From Bacillus thermotolerans (lineage in GTDB: Bacteria > Bacillota > Bacilli > Bacillales > Domibacillaceae), in NCBI RefSeq assembly GCF_000812025.2, contig NZ_JWJE02000022.1, positions 1-64,000 on the forward strand: a stretch of DNA of 64,000 bases. Reading direction: 5' to 3'. The stretch's first letter is position 1; every line of letters starts with the position of its first letter. Shown one piece after another: positions 33,318 through 43,030 of the stretch. The translations under genes and the position numbers were made by a program. The notes under the pieces were generated by a model, which searched no databases, was not told the origin of the DNA, and was given only the letters and a program-made list of their open reading frames with translations.

Positions 33318-35099
33318 ATGACAGAATATATTAACCCGGATAAGCTTGCACTGAGCGAGGACTTTTTTAAGCTTGCCGTTTTGGAGGAAGTGCAGAAGTA
33401 TTTCTCTAATGACTATATTATCGGAGAATGGCAACGGTATGTGACCAGCCAAATTAACCAAACCATTGATGATCAGCCGGCGTATACAAGCTTTGACAGG
33501 CTTTGTGATCAAGTACGCTCTTTATTAGCCAATAAAAAGATTACTCAGGAGAATATCCGGCTTGCTTTTCAGGCTCACTCCCAACAGCTGCTTGAGGAAG
33601 TGCTGGACCATATTTCTGAGGATTTTGCGCTCGATGTCCATTTAAGCGTAAATGAAGCAACCGTACAAATGGCAAAGGAAGATAGACAGCTTGTCTCCAG
33701 TATGGATTACCAGTTTCATTTAGTCAGAAACATCGTAACACAGCCAAAGGCCTTCGTTTCAGCTGATGAGGCAGAAGATATCTACCAGGCAGAGATTAAG
33801 GATTCCCGCGGCAACGTCCATGGATTAGCACGTGTGAATGTAGCGGGAGGGATGGATATGCCTTTCACAGATGAAGAACAAGAGTATTGGGATAAATTGC
33901 GGACAGCTTTCAGTGCCATGGATGAATTGACGGCGGACATTTTTGATATCATTTGCTTCTTGTTTCTCTTTGCACCAAAGGACGCGGACGGTTATTTATA
34001 TTTTCACTCCAATGATGCTCTGAAACTAAGAAGCAACGTTGTAGACCCTAACAGCAGCTTGGAAGTAAGAGAAAGAGATCGTTTTAATATTATGTCGAGG
34101 GTTAAAGCTCTTTCAAACATTTGGATTTCACTCAAAGAGGGAGAAGTCATTGAAGTCGATGAGAATGACTTAAAGGAAAGCAAAAAGTATAAATACAGAG
34201 ACTTTCAAAGAATGTTTGAGGTTGGAAAGGTACGGGCGGCATATGATGAACAAGATCAATTTTTAGGCATCTACGCTTGTCAGATCAAGCCCACCTCTTT
34301 ATTAACTTCTTTTCTAAATGAGAATAAACGGTTGGGGATTATTGATCTAAGCGCGCTGGAGTTTCATCCTGTGCGGCAGCGTCCAGAGAAGCGGCTGTCC
34401 CGTTACCTGGCGATGCAGTGGTTTATCCGCTTATCCAAAAATACCCTGACCCAGCCCTTTACGGTGAAAACACTTGTAAAAGAGATGGATTTCCCAGCCC
34501 GGATGCGAGGGCTCGATATGTACGACCGCTTTGTGAAAGCATTGGACGAGCTGGTGAGTAAGGGAATTGTAAAGGACTGGCGCTTCATGGAGCCGGTCGA
34601 TTCCAGTGTATTTGGCCGCAAAGGCTGGCTGTCTTATTTCTACAGTTTGAAAGTCTCTATCCTTCCCTCGGCTGAAATGATTGAAAAAAACAAACGGAAG
34701 CTGGCTATCCTGCAGGATCAGCATCAAGTGGATTCCTCTACGATCAATGAGATGATTGAATCACTAAATCAGCCCGTCATCGTACAAGAAATGTCCCAGC
34801 AGCCTCGTAACGAACAGCTGGAGCTTCTTAAGAATGCTCCTGAGGTGGAACACCCGTCCCCGATACCGCCAGAACCGAAAAAACCGGCAACTTCTTCATT
34901 AACGGAAGAATCATTGACGGCCGAAATGGTAATTGAAGAACGAGAACGCCGCGGTATCTCTATGGCCAAGGCTGCCAAGGAAATTGGTATTGGCTATAAC
35001 ACGTTGAAGCGATTCGAAAATAAGCAAACCAAGCGAAGAAATAAAAAGAATGACTCAAAGATAGTACAGTGGCTGAAGAAATCAAAGCAAAAAGGCTGA
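33318..35099 (+). CDS. Large plasmid replication initiator candidate (C-terminal HTH)
   Basis: A 593-residue protein beginning MTEYINPDKLALSEDFFKLA. The middle has helical, mixed-charge segments (KALSNIWISLKEGEVIEVDE, RLSRYLAMQWFIRLSKNTLT and PFTVKTLVKEM), resembling large Bacillus theta-plasmid initiators such as those of B. megaterium plasmids. The last 60 residues hold a Cro/XRE-like helix-turn-helix (GISMAKAAKEIGIGYNTLKRFE) and a very basic tail. It lies directly next to the iteron array. The ATG at 33318 follows GGGGAGAGA; the TTG at 33303 is less likely. No transposase, recombinase or primase motifs are visible. Confidence 0.65.
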   Translation: MTEYINPDKLALSEDFFKLAVLEEVQKYFSNDYIIGEWQRYVTSQINQTIDDQPAYTSFDRLCDQVRSLLANKKITQENIRLAFQAHSQQLLEEVLDHISEDFALDVHLSVNEATVQMAKEDRQLVSSMDYQFHLVRNIVTQPKAFVSADEAEDIYQAEIKDSRGNVHGLARVNVAGGMDMPFTDEEQEYWDKLRTAFSAMDELTADIFDIICFLFLFAPKDADGYLYFHSNDALKLRSNVVDPNSSLEVRERDRFNIMSRVKALSNIWISLKEGEVIEVDENDLKESKKYKYRDFQRMFEVGKVRAAYDEQDQFLGIYACQIKPTSLLTSFLNENKRLGIIDLSALEFHPVRQRPEKRLSRYLAMQWFIRLSKNTLTQPFTVKTLVKEMDFPARMRGLDMYDRFVKALDELVSKGIVKDWRFMEPVDSSVFGRKGWLSYFYSLKVSILPSAEMIEKNKRKLAILQDQHQVDSSTINEMIESLNQPVIVQEMSQQPRNEQLELLKNAPEVEHPSPIPPEPKKPATSSLTEESLTAEMVIEERERRGISMAKAAKEIGIGYNTLKRFENKQTKRRNKKNDSKIVQWLKKSKQKG

Positions 35100-35211
35100 C
35101 GCCGTTTTATTTGTGGCCTACAAATGCCTCATGAACCGGGGATAACCGACGGCAAATCGCTCAGCATAATAAGTGCTGAAAATATAAAGCTTCTCAGGAA
35201 AAGACAATGAT

Positions 35212-35244
35212 AAAGCCAACCAGGAAAAACTGGTTGGCTTTTCT
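35212..35244 (+). terminator. Terminator of the large replication gene
   Basis: AAAGCCAACCAG and CTGGTTGGCTTT form a 12-bp stem with a short loop and a T-rich tail. Confidence 0.85.
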
Positions 35245-35715
35245 AATATAATTCAACTTAAAAAAAGAGCACATGTTAGTAGATTAGGTTTTTCTATAAG
35301 GAAGTAAACGGAGCGTGCCGTATACAATGAAATCTTTCGGTGGATACTTGCTGCACATCTGTCCTTCTTTACCGTCTCCCTTTTGAATAGTTATATGTAA
35401 TCTACAAGTGACTGAGAGACCATAAGTGGCTCACAAAGCCCTTATAAGCTAGCTTAAAAGAACGAATTCATACAGAAACAGATCAACATGTGAATTACAT
35501 ATTTATCTGTTAAAGCCAAACTCTGTGTACTTGTATGTCTTACTTTAGCCATTAATAGCAGCTCAAACTAGAAACGAATGAATTAAAAATAAATAGAACG
35601 AAACAAAAAAAGGAGCCCGCATGGTTATTCGAATGCGGACCCATTTTGCTGTTTATGCAAGCTATCGTGTTAGGTTTGCTTCTCTTATTGAACTGACGGA
35701 GAAAACGTCCAGCTT
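35245..35715. other. Intergenic region, no supported gene
   Basis: No frame with a good ribosome site. A minus-strand frame around 35290-35420 reads QKGDGKEGQMCSKYPPKDF then IVYGTLRLLPYRKT, possibly a coding remnant, but it has no start signal. Confidence 0.35.
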
Positions 35716-37077
35716 TTACTGGGCTTTACGTATCTCTTGGCCAGTCATAGTAATCAGCGTAGAAGGCTCTTTTCTTGATTTGGCGATGATTAACCCGATA
35801 AAGAAGCCTATTAAACCGGTAGCGATCCAGCCAGCGCCATTTTCGAATAATGGGATGAAACCAAAGACATTATTAATGGCTTCTGGTGCAATGCCCGCTT
35901 CTTTGATGGCATCGAGGATCGCTACAATTCCAGTTCCAATGATCGTCCCGATATAAACGGACCGGTGGCCATTGAACAAGTTATTTGCAAAAATTAAACC
36001 AATTAGGGCAATAGCTAAAGGATAAAGCAGCAATAGAACCGGAGAGGCTAGAGTTAAGATGGTGTTCAAGCCAAAATTAGTAATAACGAGTCCCAGGATA
36101 GAGAAGACAATTAACCATTTCTTATAAGAAACAGAAGGAATAATTTTCTCAAAATACTCGGATACAGCTGCTAAACAAGCTACGTTAGTTGTAATCCCTG
36201 TTAAGAAGATAACGGTTCCGATCATATAGATCCCATATTCACCGAATAATGTGATGGCGCTTTGCGCTAGGACTTCTCCTCCATTGGCTTTAAATCCAAT
36301 AGACTCTACGCTTGAGGCGCCGATCCAAGCCATAGAAACTTGAAGAGCGATTAATCCAATAATAGTAATCATACCAGCTTTAATAAATAAGCTTGATACG
36401 GCTTTTTCAGATTTGATTCCTAATGAACTAATAGATTTAATGAAAATACCGCCAAATACGAAAGCTGCAAGCACATCCATCGTATAGTAGCCTTGGGTAA
36501 ATCCTTTTAAGAAAGCGCCATTTAAGTATTCCGTTTGAGGCTGTCCAATGCTTCCCATTGGTGTAATGATTGATTTTCCAATTAACGCAATTAGTAATAT
36601 TACGAAAATTGGTGTGATCACTTTCCCTAATCGGTCCACAAACTTTGTTGTATTCCAGGAGAGCAAGATCGTTAGAGCAATAAATAAGGTTGAAAAAATA
36701 AGCAGATAAAGGCTTGTATTCGCTGAAGCTCCTGTTAATGGGTTAATAGCGATTTCGTATACAACAGATGTGGTCCGCGGGATCACGTAGATAGGTCCAA
36801 GAGTTAAAAATAGTAAGATTGAGAATACGATAGCAAAAATAGGATGAACTCTTTCAGCCAATTTTTCAATCGTTCCTCCGCCGCGGGTTAGTGCAATAAT
36901 AGCAAGTAAAACTAGTCCAACCCCTGTTATTAAAAATCCACCCATCGCAATCCATGTATTTGATCCGGCCTGTTGACCTACCATTGGCGCAAAGATCACG
37001 TTTCCTGCACCTAAAAACATAGCGAAGAGCATTAAACCGATGGCAAGTATTTGTGAAAATGGCAATTTGTTTTCCAT
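35716..37077 (-). CDS. brnQ: BrnQ-type branched-chain amino acid/cation symporter
   Basis: A 453-residue carrier with about twelve membrane segments and the LIVCS signature region near the N-terminus (LFAMFLGAGNVIFAPMVGQQAG, about 15-36). The family moves Leu, Ile, Val and in some bacteria proline with Na+. It follows the proline-racemase-family gene on the same strand with a 177-bp gap and is presumably under the same sigma-54 promoter, so a proline-like substrate should be considered. The ATG at 37077 follows AAAGGGGAAA. Confidence 0.85.
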   Translation of the reverse strand: MENKLPFSQILAIGLMLFAMFLGAGNVIFAPMVGQQAGSNTWIAMGGFLITGVGLVLLAIIALTRGGGTIEKLAERVHPIFAIVFSILLFLTLGPIYVIPRTTSVVYEIAINPLTGASANTSLYLLIFSTLFIALTILLSWNTTKFVDRLGKVITPIFVILLIALIGKSIITPMGSIGQPQTEYLNGAFLKGFTQGYYTMDVLAAFVFGGIFIKSISSLGIKSEKAVSSLFIKAGMITIIGLIALQVSMAWIGASSVESIGFKANGGEVLAQSAITLFGEYGIYMIGTVIFLTGITTNVACLAAVSEYFEKIIPSVSYKKWLIVFSILGLVITNFGLNTILTLASPVLLLLYPLAIALIGLIFANNLFNGHRSVYIGTIIGTGIVAILDAIKEAGIAPEAINNVFGFIPLFENGAGWIATGLIGFFIGLIIAKSRKEPSTLITMTGQEIRKAQ

Positions 37078-37254
37078 TATGTTTTCCCCTTTCCTTGTTG
37101 AGCTGGAAATCTCCTTCATTTTTTAATGAAGATAACGCTTTCAGTTAGATATTGACTTCCCGTTTTTTAATTATTGAGGGCGGAATAGCGAATTTGGCCA
37201 TTCCTCCTCCCTTTGTCAAAACAGCAAGTGGTCCCCTTTCCTGATAGCCTCATC

Positions 37255-38238
37255 CTATTTCAATAAAAACCCTTCTGTATAAGGATCCGTAGCTTCCAAT
37301 GAAAATTTGTGGAACCCGGTGATCCATGCAGAGCCAGTAATTTTCGGGATGATAGCCTCATAATTTTTTACTTTCGTATAATCAATGACTGTTCCTTTAA
37401 ACTGGGAGCCAATAATACTTTCCTGTATGATTTGCTCACCCGGCTTTAGGTTCAGTGTTGAAAGCTTTGCGCATGTTCCTGTTCCGCAAGGGGAACGATC
37501 GACTTGTCCATCTCCAAACACTACAGTATTTTTATAATGTTTGTCTCCTAATTGTAAACTAAATTCCACAAGGTCGACTTTGTTTATTTCAGGAATTTCA
37601 GGATGATGGATAACTAACTGTTGATTCGCAGCTTCTCTAATAGCTAGGCCAAGATCGACTATTTTGTCCTGCTCCTCAATATCGAGGTTAAGACCAAACT
37701 GCTTGGCATCAGCTATGGCAAAGAAGCTTCCTCCAAAAGCGATGTCTACTGTGATCCAGCCTGCATTTTCTACTAGTATTTTAATATCCTTCTCAAATAG
37801 GAAGGCAGGTACATTTATAAAGGAAACTTCTTTTACCTTCGAATTCTCATATGTGACATAACATTCAACTACTCCAGAAGGCGTGTCCAGCAAAACTTTA
37901 TCTTTTTTTGCAATAAGTCCGGTATTAATAGCTACTGTAATAGAAGCAATGGTTCCGTGACCGCACATATTCAGGTAACCGCCACTGTCCATAAACAATA
38001 CGCCAAGATCGCACTCTGGCTGGCAGGGTTCAGTTAAAATGGCCCCAAACATGTTTAAATGCCCTCTCGGTTCATGCATAAGAAGCTTGCGGATGTTATC
38101 CATCTCAGCCTGCACGTACTGTTTCTTCTCCATCATGGTCCGGCCTTGAATCTTTGGAGTACCTCCAACTACGATTCTAGCGGCCTCTCCCATTGCGTGT
38201 GCATCGATTGTCTCAATGAAGTCTCTTAGTTCTACCAT
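37255..38238 (-). CDS. Proline racemase/hydroxyproline epimerase-family enzyme
   Basis: A 327-residue enzyme with both catalytic cysteines of the family: C92 in GGYLNMCGHGTIAS and a second in DRSPCGTGTCAKL near residue 250. Two Cys mark racemases/epimerases; the 3-hydroxyproline dehydratases have Thr in the second position. It should interconvert L- and D-proline or epimerise 4-hydroxyproline at C2. Its promoter is a sigma-54 type with an enhancer-binding regulator divergent beside it, and an amino-acid carrier gene follows. No hydroxyproline degradation genes are in the window. ATG 38238 is used because GGGAGG precedes it. Confidence 0.82.
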   Translation of the reverse strand: MVELRDFIETIDAHAMGEAARIVVGGTPKIQGRTMMEKKQYVQAEMDNIRKLLMHEPRGHLNMFGAILTEPCQPECDLGVLFMDSGGYLNMCGHGTIASITVAINTGLIAKKDKVLLDTPSGVVECYVTYENSKVKEVSFINVPAFLFEKDIKILVENAGWITVDIAFGGSFFAIADAKQFGLNLDIEEQDKIVDLGLAIREAANQQLVIHHPEIPEINKVDLVEFSLQLGDKHYKNTVVFGDGQVDRSPCGTGTCAKLSTLNLKPGEQIIQESIIGSQFKGTVIDYTKVKNYEAIIPKITGSAWITGFHKFSLEATDPYTEGFLLK

Positions 38239-38287
38239 CTGTTCGCAACCTCCCACAAAATACGTATAAACGTTTATATAGTCATAT

Positions 38288-38305
38288 AAGCAATTATCGT
38301 GCCAA
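38288..38305 (-). promoter_or_regulatory. Sigma-54 promoter of the racemase-brnQ operon
   Basis: The minus strand reads TTGGCACGATAATTGCTT, an exact match to the -24 (TTGGCAC) and -12 (TTGC) elements with 5-bp spacing, 50 bp upstream of the start codon. Confidence 0.88.
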
Positions 38306-38375
38306 CTTGATAATTGCCTATATTCAGTGGATTGCTATTATTTTTGTTATTAAGTAAAATAGAATTGTTTAATAA

Positions 38376-38393
38376 GTTTACAAAACTGTAAAC
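38376..38393. promoter_or_regulatory. Palindromic upstream activating sequence
   Basis: GTTTACAAAACTGTAAAC is a 7-4-7 perfect palindrome located 71 bp upstream of the sigma-54 promoter and 48 bp before the activator start. It fits an enhancer site for the divergent activator, which could autoregulate through it. Confidence 0.7.
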
Positions 38394-38440
38394 TAAGAAT
38401 GAACAAGTGCTTTACAACTTTACACCAGGAGGTCTGCATA

Positions 38441-39826
38441 ATGAGCAATATCCCACTTGAACATTCAAAGCATTATTTAAGAACATTAATTGAAATGAGC
38501 CCAGACGCGGTCACTATAGTCAATTCATCCGGAGAAGTGGAGTATTGGAGCAAGCAGGCCGAGGTAATCTATAGTATCCCGCTGAAAGAAATTAAAAATA
38601 AGAGGATTAGTGACTTCTTTAAAAAAGAAGATTTAAAGGTATTAGAAATACTAGAAACGAAAAAGCCAGTTTTCAATGCTTATCATCAGCCTCGTCCAGA
38701 TAAACATGTACTGATCAGTTCAGCTCCTATTTTTGATGAGGAAGGGAAGTTGATCGGGGCCATCTCTATAGACCAGGACATTACAAATGTGGTGAAATTG
38801 AATGAGAAGCTGACGCTGACAACAACGCAGTTGCAGAAATTAAAGCAGCAATACAACTTGCAAGGACAAGTCGGCCCTTTATCCGAGATTAAAGGAAATA
38901 GTATAGCTATACGGCAAACGAAAGAATTGGCCTTGAAGGTGGCTAAAACGGATGCGACAGTTTTGATTCAGGGAGAAAGCGGTGTTGGTAAAGAGCTGTT
39001 TTCACAAGGTATTCATGAAGCTAGTTTAAGAAAGGATCAACCTTTCATCCCGATTAACTGCGGGGCTATTCCTGAAGCGCTATTTGAAAGTGAGTTTTTC
39101 GGCTACGAAAAAGGTTCCTTTACAGGTGCGTATAAGGATGGAAAAGCAGGAAAAGTAGAGATGGCAGACGGGGGAACGTTGTTTTTAGATGAAATCGGCA
39201 TGCTGCCTCTTGATATGCAAGTGAAATTGCTAAGGGTATTGCAAGAAAGAGAGGTATACCGAGTCGGTGGAAGTAAATCTATAAAGGTGGATATTCGGGT
39301 TGTTGCAGCCACTAACAGTGACCTAAAGGAAATGGTTGAACAAGGAACGTTTCGTGAGGATTTATATTATCGGCTAAACGTAGTGACATTGAAAATCCCT
39401 TCACTACGAGAGCGGATTGAAGACATTCCGATCTTAGTCAAGAGCTTTATAGAAGAATACGCTATAAAATATCAGAAAGAAGAACCAGCTCTTTCAGAGA
39501 GTGCTCTGCAAATGTTCATGGACTATCAATGGCCTGGGAATATTAGAGAACTCAAAAATGTCGTTGAAAGAATGATTATATTCACTGATAAGGCAACTAT
39601 AACTGCTGGAGACATCGCTCCTATTTTTCCGGCGGACATAAAAAGGGAGCTCCCGAACGAAGCAGAGAGTGAAGGGCTTCTCCAAGAGAAAGCCCTGTTA
39701 GAAAAGGAAAGAATCGAGGAGGCTCTTACTGAAACTTATGGGAATAAAAGCGCCGCAGCTAAAAAACTAGGAATCTCCCGCGTTACCTTATACAACAAGA
39801 TAAAAGCATATGATATAAAAATGTAA
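38441..39826 (+). CDS. Sigma-54-dependent PAS-domain activator
   Basis: A 461-residue enhancer-binding protein: PAS domain (about 15-115, TLIEMSPDAVTIVNSSGEVE), AAA+ domain with Walker A GESGVGKE, the sigma-54 contact loop GSFTGA (a GAFTGA variant, in FGYEKGSFTGAYKDG), Walker B LFLDEIG and the R-finger region. The C-terminus is a Fis-type helix-turn-helix (NKSAAAKKLGISRVTLYNKIK). No response-regulator receiver is present, so the PAS domain should sense a ligand, as in RocR-like regulators. It is divergent from the racemase-brnQ operon and surely activates it. ATG 38441 follows CAGGAGGTC. Confidence 0.9.
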   Translation: MSNIPLEHSKHYLRTLIEMSPDAVTIVNSSGEVEYWSKQAEVIYSIPLKEIKNKRISDFFKKEDLKVLEILETKKPVFNAYHQPRPDKHVLISSAPIFDEEGKLIGAISIDQDITNVVKLNEKLTLTTTQLQKLKQQYNLQGQVGPLSEIKGNSIAIRQTKELALKVAKTDATVLIQGESGVGKELFSQGIHEASLRKDQPFIPINCGAIPEALFESEFFGYEKGSFTGAYKDGKAGKVEMADGGTLFLDEIGMLPLDMQVKLLRVLQEREVYRVGGSKSIKVDIRVVAATNSDLKEMVEQGTFREDLYYRLNVVTLKIPSLRERIEDIPILVKSFIEEYAIKYQKEEPALSESALQMFMDYQWPGNIRELKNVVERMIIFTDKATITAGDIAPIFPADIKRELPNEAESEGLLQEKALLEKERIEEALTETYGNKSAAAKKLGISRVTLYNKIKAYDIKM

Positions 39827-40124
39827 ATATGCATTATGAGCCTAGGCCGCAATGGGTCTGGGCTTTTTGAGGTTCAGCGTCCGGGTTTTTATTCAGTCTT
39901 TCAGCTGTTACCGCTGCCCCATCACCCACGAGAGGCAGATGAAGTTTCTCTTGGCTAGCTCTAAGTACTCCATAATTTTCTTTGCGCAAAGCGGAGGTTT
40001 CTTCTCCTGTTATTAAAAATTGAAAGAGCCGATCCTTAAGTTTAGACGAAGGGGGCGGCTCTTTCATGCTATATAACTAATGATGAAAATTGTTAGAGTT
40101 CCTCAAGGCTTTTCTTGCAAAAGC
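39827..40124. other. Intergenic region between the activator and partition genes
   Basis: Contains an inverted repeat (40022-40065, GAAAGAGCCG ... CGGCTCTTTC), perhaps a terminator. A minus-strand 77-codon frame (39834-40067) starts at the hairpin and has no ribosome site, so it is not called. Confidence 0.4.
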
Positions 40125-40412
40125 TCATTTTTTTACTTCCTCCAAATACTTCTCCAATGCTTCTTCAATCAGCATATAAATTTTCTTCTCCTGAATAGTC
40201 GCCTGCATCTTTAACTCTTTATGCAGATCTGCCCGAAGGTCGAAGGAGACACGTCTTCTTTTTGGTTTGTTTTCTTCATTAGTGGTTTTCTTCTTTTCTT
40301 CGTTAGAAGTAATATTGTTTTCCTCAAAAGATTGAGCCAGGGCCTGTGTCGGCGAGATCGTCTTTTGCTGGCGTTTTCTGTTCTTGATGTCATTGACCTT
40401 TGACACGTTCAA
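40125..40412 (-). CDS. Ribbon-helix-helix partner of ParA (centromere-binding candidate)
   Basis: A 95-residue protein with a disordered, charged N-terminal half and a C-terminal ribbon-helix-helix domain (PKRRRVSFDLRADLHKELKM and QATIQEKKIYMLIEEALEKYL). Small RHH proteins downstream of ParA (ParG, omega type) bind the centromere and stimulate the ATPase. It overlaps the parA 3' end by 23 bp, so translation is coupled. Its target site is probably near the par promoter. Confidence 0.75.
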   Translation of the reverse strand: MNVSKVNDIKNRKRQQKTISPTQALAQSFEENNITSNEEKKKTTNEENKPKRRRVSFDLRADLHKELKMQATIQEKKIYMLIEEALEKYLEEVKK

Positions 40413-41187
40413 TCAGCTCCTTATAAAAATTTCTGTATTGCTCTAACGCGTGTTTCAATTCAGCATTTTCATTAAACCCATAGAGAGACAGCCGGCCGAT
40501 CGGAGCTTTCCGTGTGATGATAGTATCGAACACTTCCTCCGGATAGTCTTCTGCAATCAGCTCGTTAAATGCTTTTGCATCACTGCGCCGTACATCGTTC
40601 ATGGTTCTTAAAATACCAAGGACCTGAGTATCGCGGCTTCCTAACTCATTCGCACTTGAAACGGAATCCATGAAATTCGGAATCGCAGAATAGCTCCAAT
40701 TCGAGCATTCAAACATCACGACCACATATTCACTGGCACATAGGGCATTTGTGGTTTGTTCAGATAAGGATGGCGGTGTATCAATGACGATGAAATCATA
40801 ATCATTCCGCACTTCCTCCAATGCCCGGTCGAGTATGCCTACAGGGTTTCCCCCGGCTGGAATGCTTTCCCCTTGATATGTCTTGCCCGTATAAATCCAA
40901 CGCGGCAGTGTAGCTAGAAAGTTGTTAGCCGGCAGCAGGTCCAAATTTTCGCTAATCGGGACCGTGTAACTTCTTACGCTGCCGTGCTGCATGGCTTCCA
41001 ATACAGATTTTCCCATGAAGTCATTTGCGGGCTGACCGCTCAACAGCTCCGTTAAGTTTCCTTGGCTATCCATATCAACCGCCAATACACGGTAGCCATC
41101 TTCCTGCAATAAGTATGAAAGAATGCCTGTCGTCGTTGACTTACCGCATCCCCCTTTTTGGATGCCCATCGTAATTGTAATTGCCAA
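40390..41187 (-). CDS. parA: ParA-family partition ATPase
   Basis: A 265-residue P-loop ATPase with deviant Walker A QKGGCGKSTT near the N-terminus, Walker A' VDMDSQGNLTE and Walker B FIVIDTPPSLSEQT. There is no N-terminal HTH, so it is of the small ParA type. The Cys in GGCGKS is unusual but not disabling. I use the TTG at 41187 because AAGGAAGG precedes it; a longer frame reaches an ATG at 41214. Together with the RHH protein it should partition the plasmid. Upstream, purine-rich GAAGAAAAGAAGAAAA repeats (41217-41240, minus strand) are candidate centromere sites. Confidence 0.85.
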   Translation of the reverse strand: MAITITMGIQKGGCGKSTTTGILSYLLQEDGYRVLAVDMDSQGNLTELLSGQPANDFMGKSVLEAMQHGSVRSYTVPISENLDLLPANNFLATLPRWIYTGKTYQGESIPAGGNPVGILDRALEEVRNDYDFIVIDTPPSLSEQTTNALCASEYVVVMFECSNWSYSAIPNFMDSVSSANELGSRDTQVLGILRTMNDVRRSDAKAFNELIAEDYPEEVFDTIITRKAPIGRLSLYGFNENAELKHALEQYRNFYKELIERVKGQ

Positions 41188-41445
41188 TATTCGCGCCTTC
41201 CTTTCTTCGAACATTGTTTTCTTCTTTTCTTCGCTTCTTTATTCTACAACAAGCTTGGATAAACCTGCATGTTTTTTGCATTCTTTTAGAGAATTTAGTG
41301 AAGGATGGAAAAGCCTTTTGAAGGTTGCTTCCTTCCTGAATCTAAAAAAAGATTATAAAAAATGGAAAGGTCGTGACGAATGCCCACCCCATTTCGGCTT
41401 CATTTCTATACAATGTAAAATCACAATATAAAGGTGGTGCAACTC

Positions 41446-41616
41446 ATGAGTGAAAAAGGATACGAATGCGGCGGTGGATACGGATCAGGCTTTGCGCTGA
41501 TCGTAGTACTCTTCATCCTGCTCATCATCGTAGGAGCTGCTTATGTGTGCGGCGGTGGCTTCGGTGGTGGCGGCTATGGCGGCGGGTACGGCCATGGCAA
41601 AGGTCATTGGTGCTAA
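41446..41616 (+). CDS. YjcZ-family sporulation peptide (long form)
   Basis: A 56-residue peptide, [20 protein letters not shown] then [16 protein letters not shown], followed by a Gly/Tyr/His-rich tail. One hydrophobic segment between Gly-rich ends is the YjcZ/YoyD family pattern, found in the spore or forespore of many Bacillaceae. ATG 41446 follows AAAGGTGGTG. Two shorter paralogues lie at 51.6 and 52.0 kb. Confidence 0.8.
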   Translation: MSEKGYECGGGYGSGFALIVVLFILLIIVGAAYVCGGGFGGGGYGGGYGHGKGHWC

Positions 41617-41697
41617 ACTCGTGATATAGATAAACGACTCTCTGCTATTTCTGCAAGGAATGCGCAGGATAAGGTTCAAGGAGCGTCCATTATAAGA

Positions 41698-41731
41698 AGG
41701 AGGTCTGGGAGAAGCCCGGGCCTCCTTTTTG
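41698..41731 (+). terminator. Terminator of the YjcZ gene
   Basis: AGGAGGTCTGGG and CCCGGGCCTCCT form a strong GC stem followed by TTTTTG. Confidence 0.85.
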
Positions 41732-41734
41732 TGA

Positions 41735-42577
41735 TGATGAAAACAATATTTCTTCTTTTATTTTTTTCATCTAATAAATTTTTCTTTAAAATTTATTGTT
41801 TTAGCTAATGTTATGAATTAAATTACGGAGCGGTAGAGCCGGCCCGAGCAATTAGGAGAGTTCTAATAGTAAGACTGCAATAGCGGAGCCTTATTGGTCA
41901 TTGAATATAGAGGAACATTTCTTTAACTAAAGAAAAGAGTAATAAAATCTTTATTCTTATAAGGAAAAAAATAAAACAAGAAAAAAAGAAAAGAACGAAA
42001 AAACAACTAATTCACTACCCCGGCAGCAATATGTTTGTCGAAACTTGTATGACGAAAGTATTTGAAAATTGAAAGCGTTTCCATATATAATAAAGACAGG
42101 TTGGATGACATGCGTGGTCATCATCATACTTGGCGTAGGCGGGGCCGGTATGGAGAAAGATGAAAGAAATTACTTCACAGATTTATCCCAAGCATACATA
42201 AGCAGCTGGCTTCGTGAGCTGCTGAATAGAAGAAGGAAGCGATCAGAAGCTGGTTGCTTCTTTTTTTATTTTCAATCAATAAAGCTTGCCTTTAGAATCC
42301 ATTTATCTTGAAAAAAGAAGACTGCACAAGAATATTTGTGAGAAATTTTTAATGATTTTATTGTTTTTTATTTCAGCGCAAGGTCCTTCTCTTACTGTAT
42401 TCATCTATAGATTATTCACTGTTCATCTTTATCTATCCTTCTTCTTTAATACCTTATCATAATAATTTGAGGCCATTACCCGCCGATGTTTAAAGAAGCT
42501 GGTTTTCACCTCGCACCTTCCATTTGTTTAACACATATTGATAAATGAGTGAATGCATTTAGAGAGGTGGAATTTGA
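41735..42577. other. Long intergenic region with short unsupported frames
   Basis: AT-rich with purine tracts near 41960 (AAGAAAAAAAGAAAAGAACG). A hairpin with T run at 42238-42272 (GAAGCGATC ... GGTTGCTTC TTTTTTT) may end a short transcript; frames ahead of it (16-50 codons) read into the hairpin and are not convincing. Confidence 0.4.
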
Positions 42578-42826
42578 ATGTACGAAAATTATTACCACGG
42601 AAATCCAAGGCAAATGTATAGACAAAGAATTACTAAGCAGCAGGCTCAAGAAATTGCCCTTAATCGTGTGCCTGGGCAAATTCAACATATAGATATGGAT
42701 TTAGAAAACGGTGTATTGGTTTATGAAGTTTTTATTCTAACGTCAGATAACAGAATAATCGAGGTTGAGATTCTTGCAAAGTCAGGGCAAATTTTAAAGG
42801 TAGAACAAGAAAACGATTATGATTAA
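42578..42826 (+). CDS. Cytoplasmic PepSY-domain protein
   Basis: An 82-residue single PepSY domain (RITKQQAQEIALNRVPGQIQ, VLVYEVFILTSDNRIIEVEI, SGQILKVEQENDYD) with no signal peptide, unlike the secreted paralogue at 18.5 kb. AGAGGTGG precedes the ATG. Function unknown. Confidence 0.75.
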   Translation: MYENYYHGNPRQMYRQRITKQQAQEIALNRVPGQIQHIDMDLENGVLVYEVFILTSDNRIIEVEILAKSGQILKVEQENDYD

Positions 42827-43030
42827 CACGGTCTGTTCTTTGAGGTAGAGGAGCGGTGCTTTAACAAGGCATCGCTTTATTTGTTTTCATTCATGAAACT
42901 ATCGTATTAAAAGTGTCAGGTCAGTTAGTTAAACGAGAATCGCTCCCCTACATTTATACAAAAATTATTGGATGGATCGCTCTGCTCCTGTTATGCTTTT
43001 GGTTATCAAGAGCGAAAAGGGGCGTTAGCA

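Noticed and set aside
39834-40067. 77-codon minus-strand frame
   Set aside because: It starts at a hairpin without a ribosome site, and no homologous family comes to mind.
42069-42311. 80-codon plus-strand frame and shorter frames inside
   Set aside because: It reads into the terminator hairpin and its poly-Phe end, and no convincing start exists.
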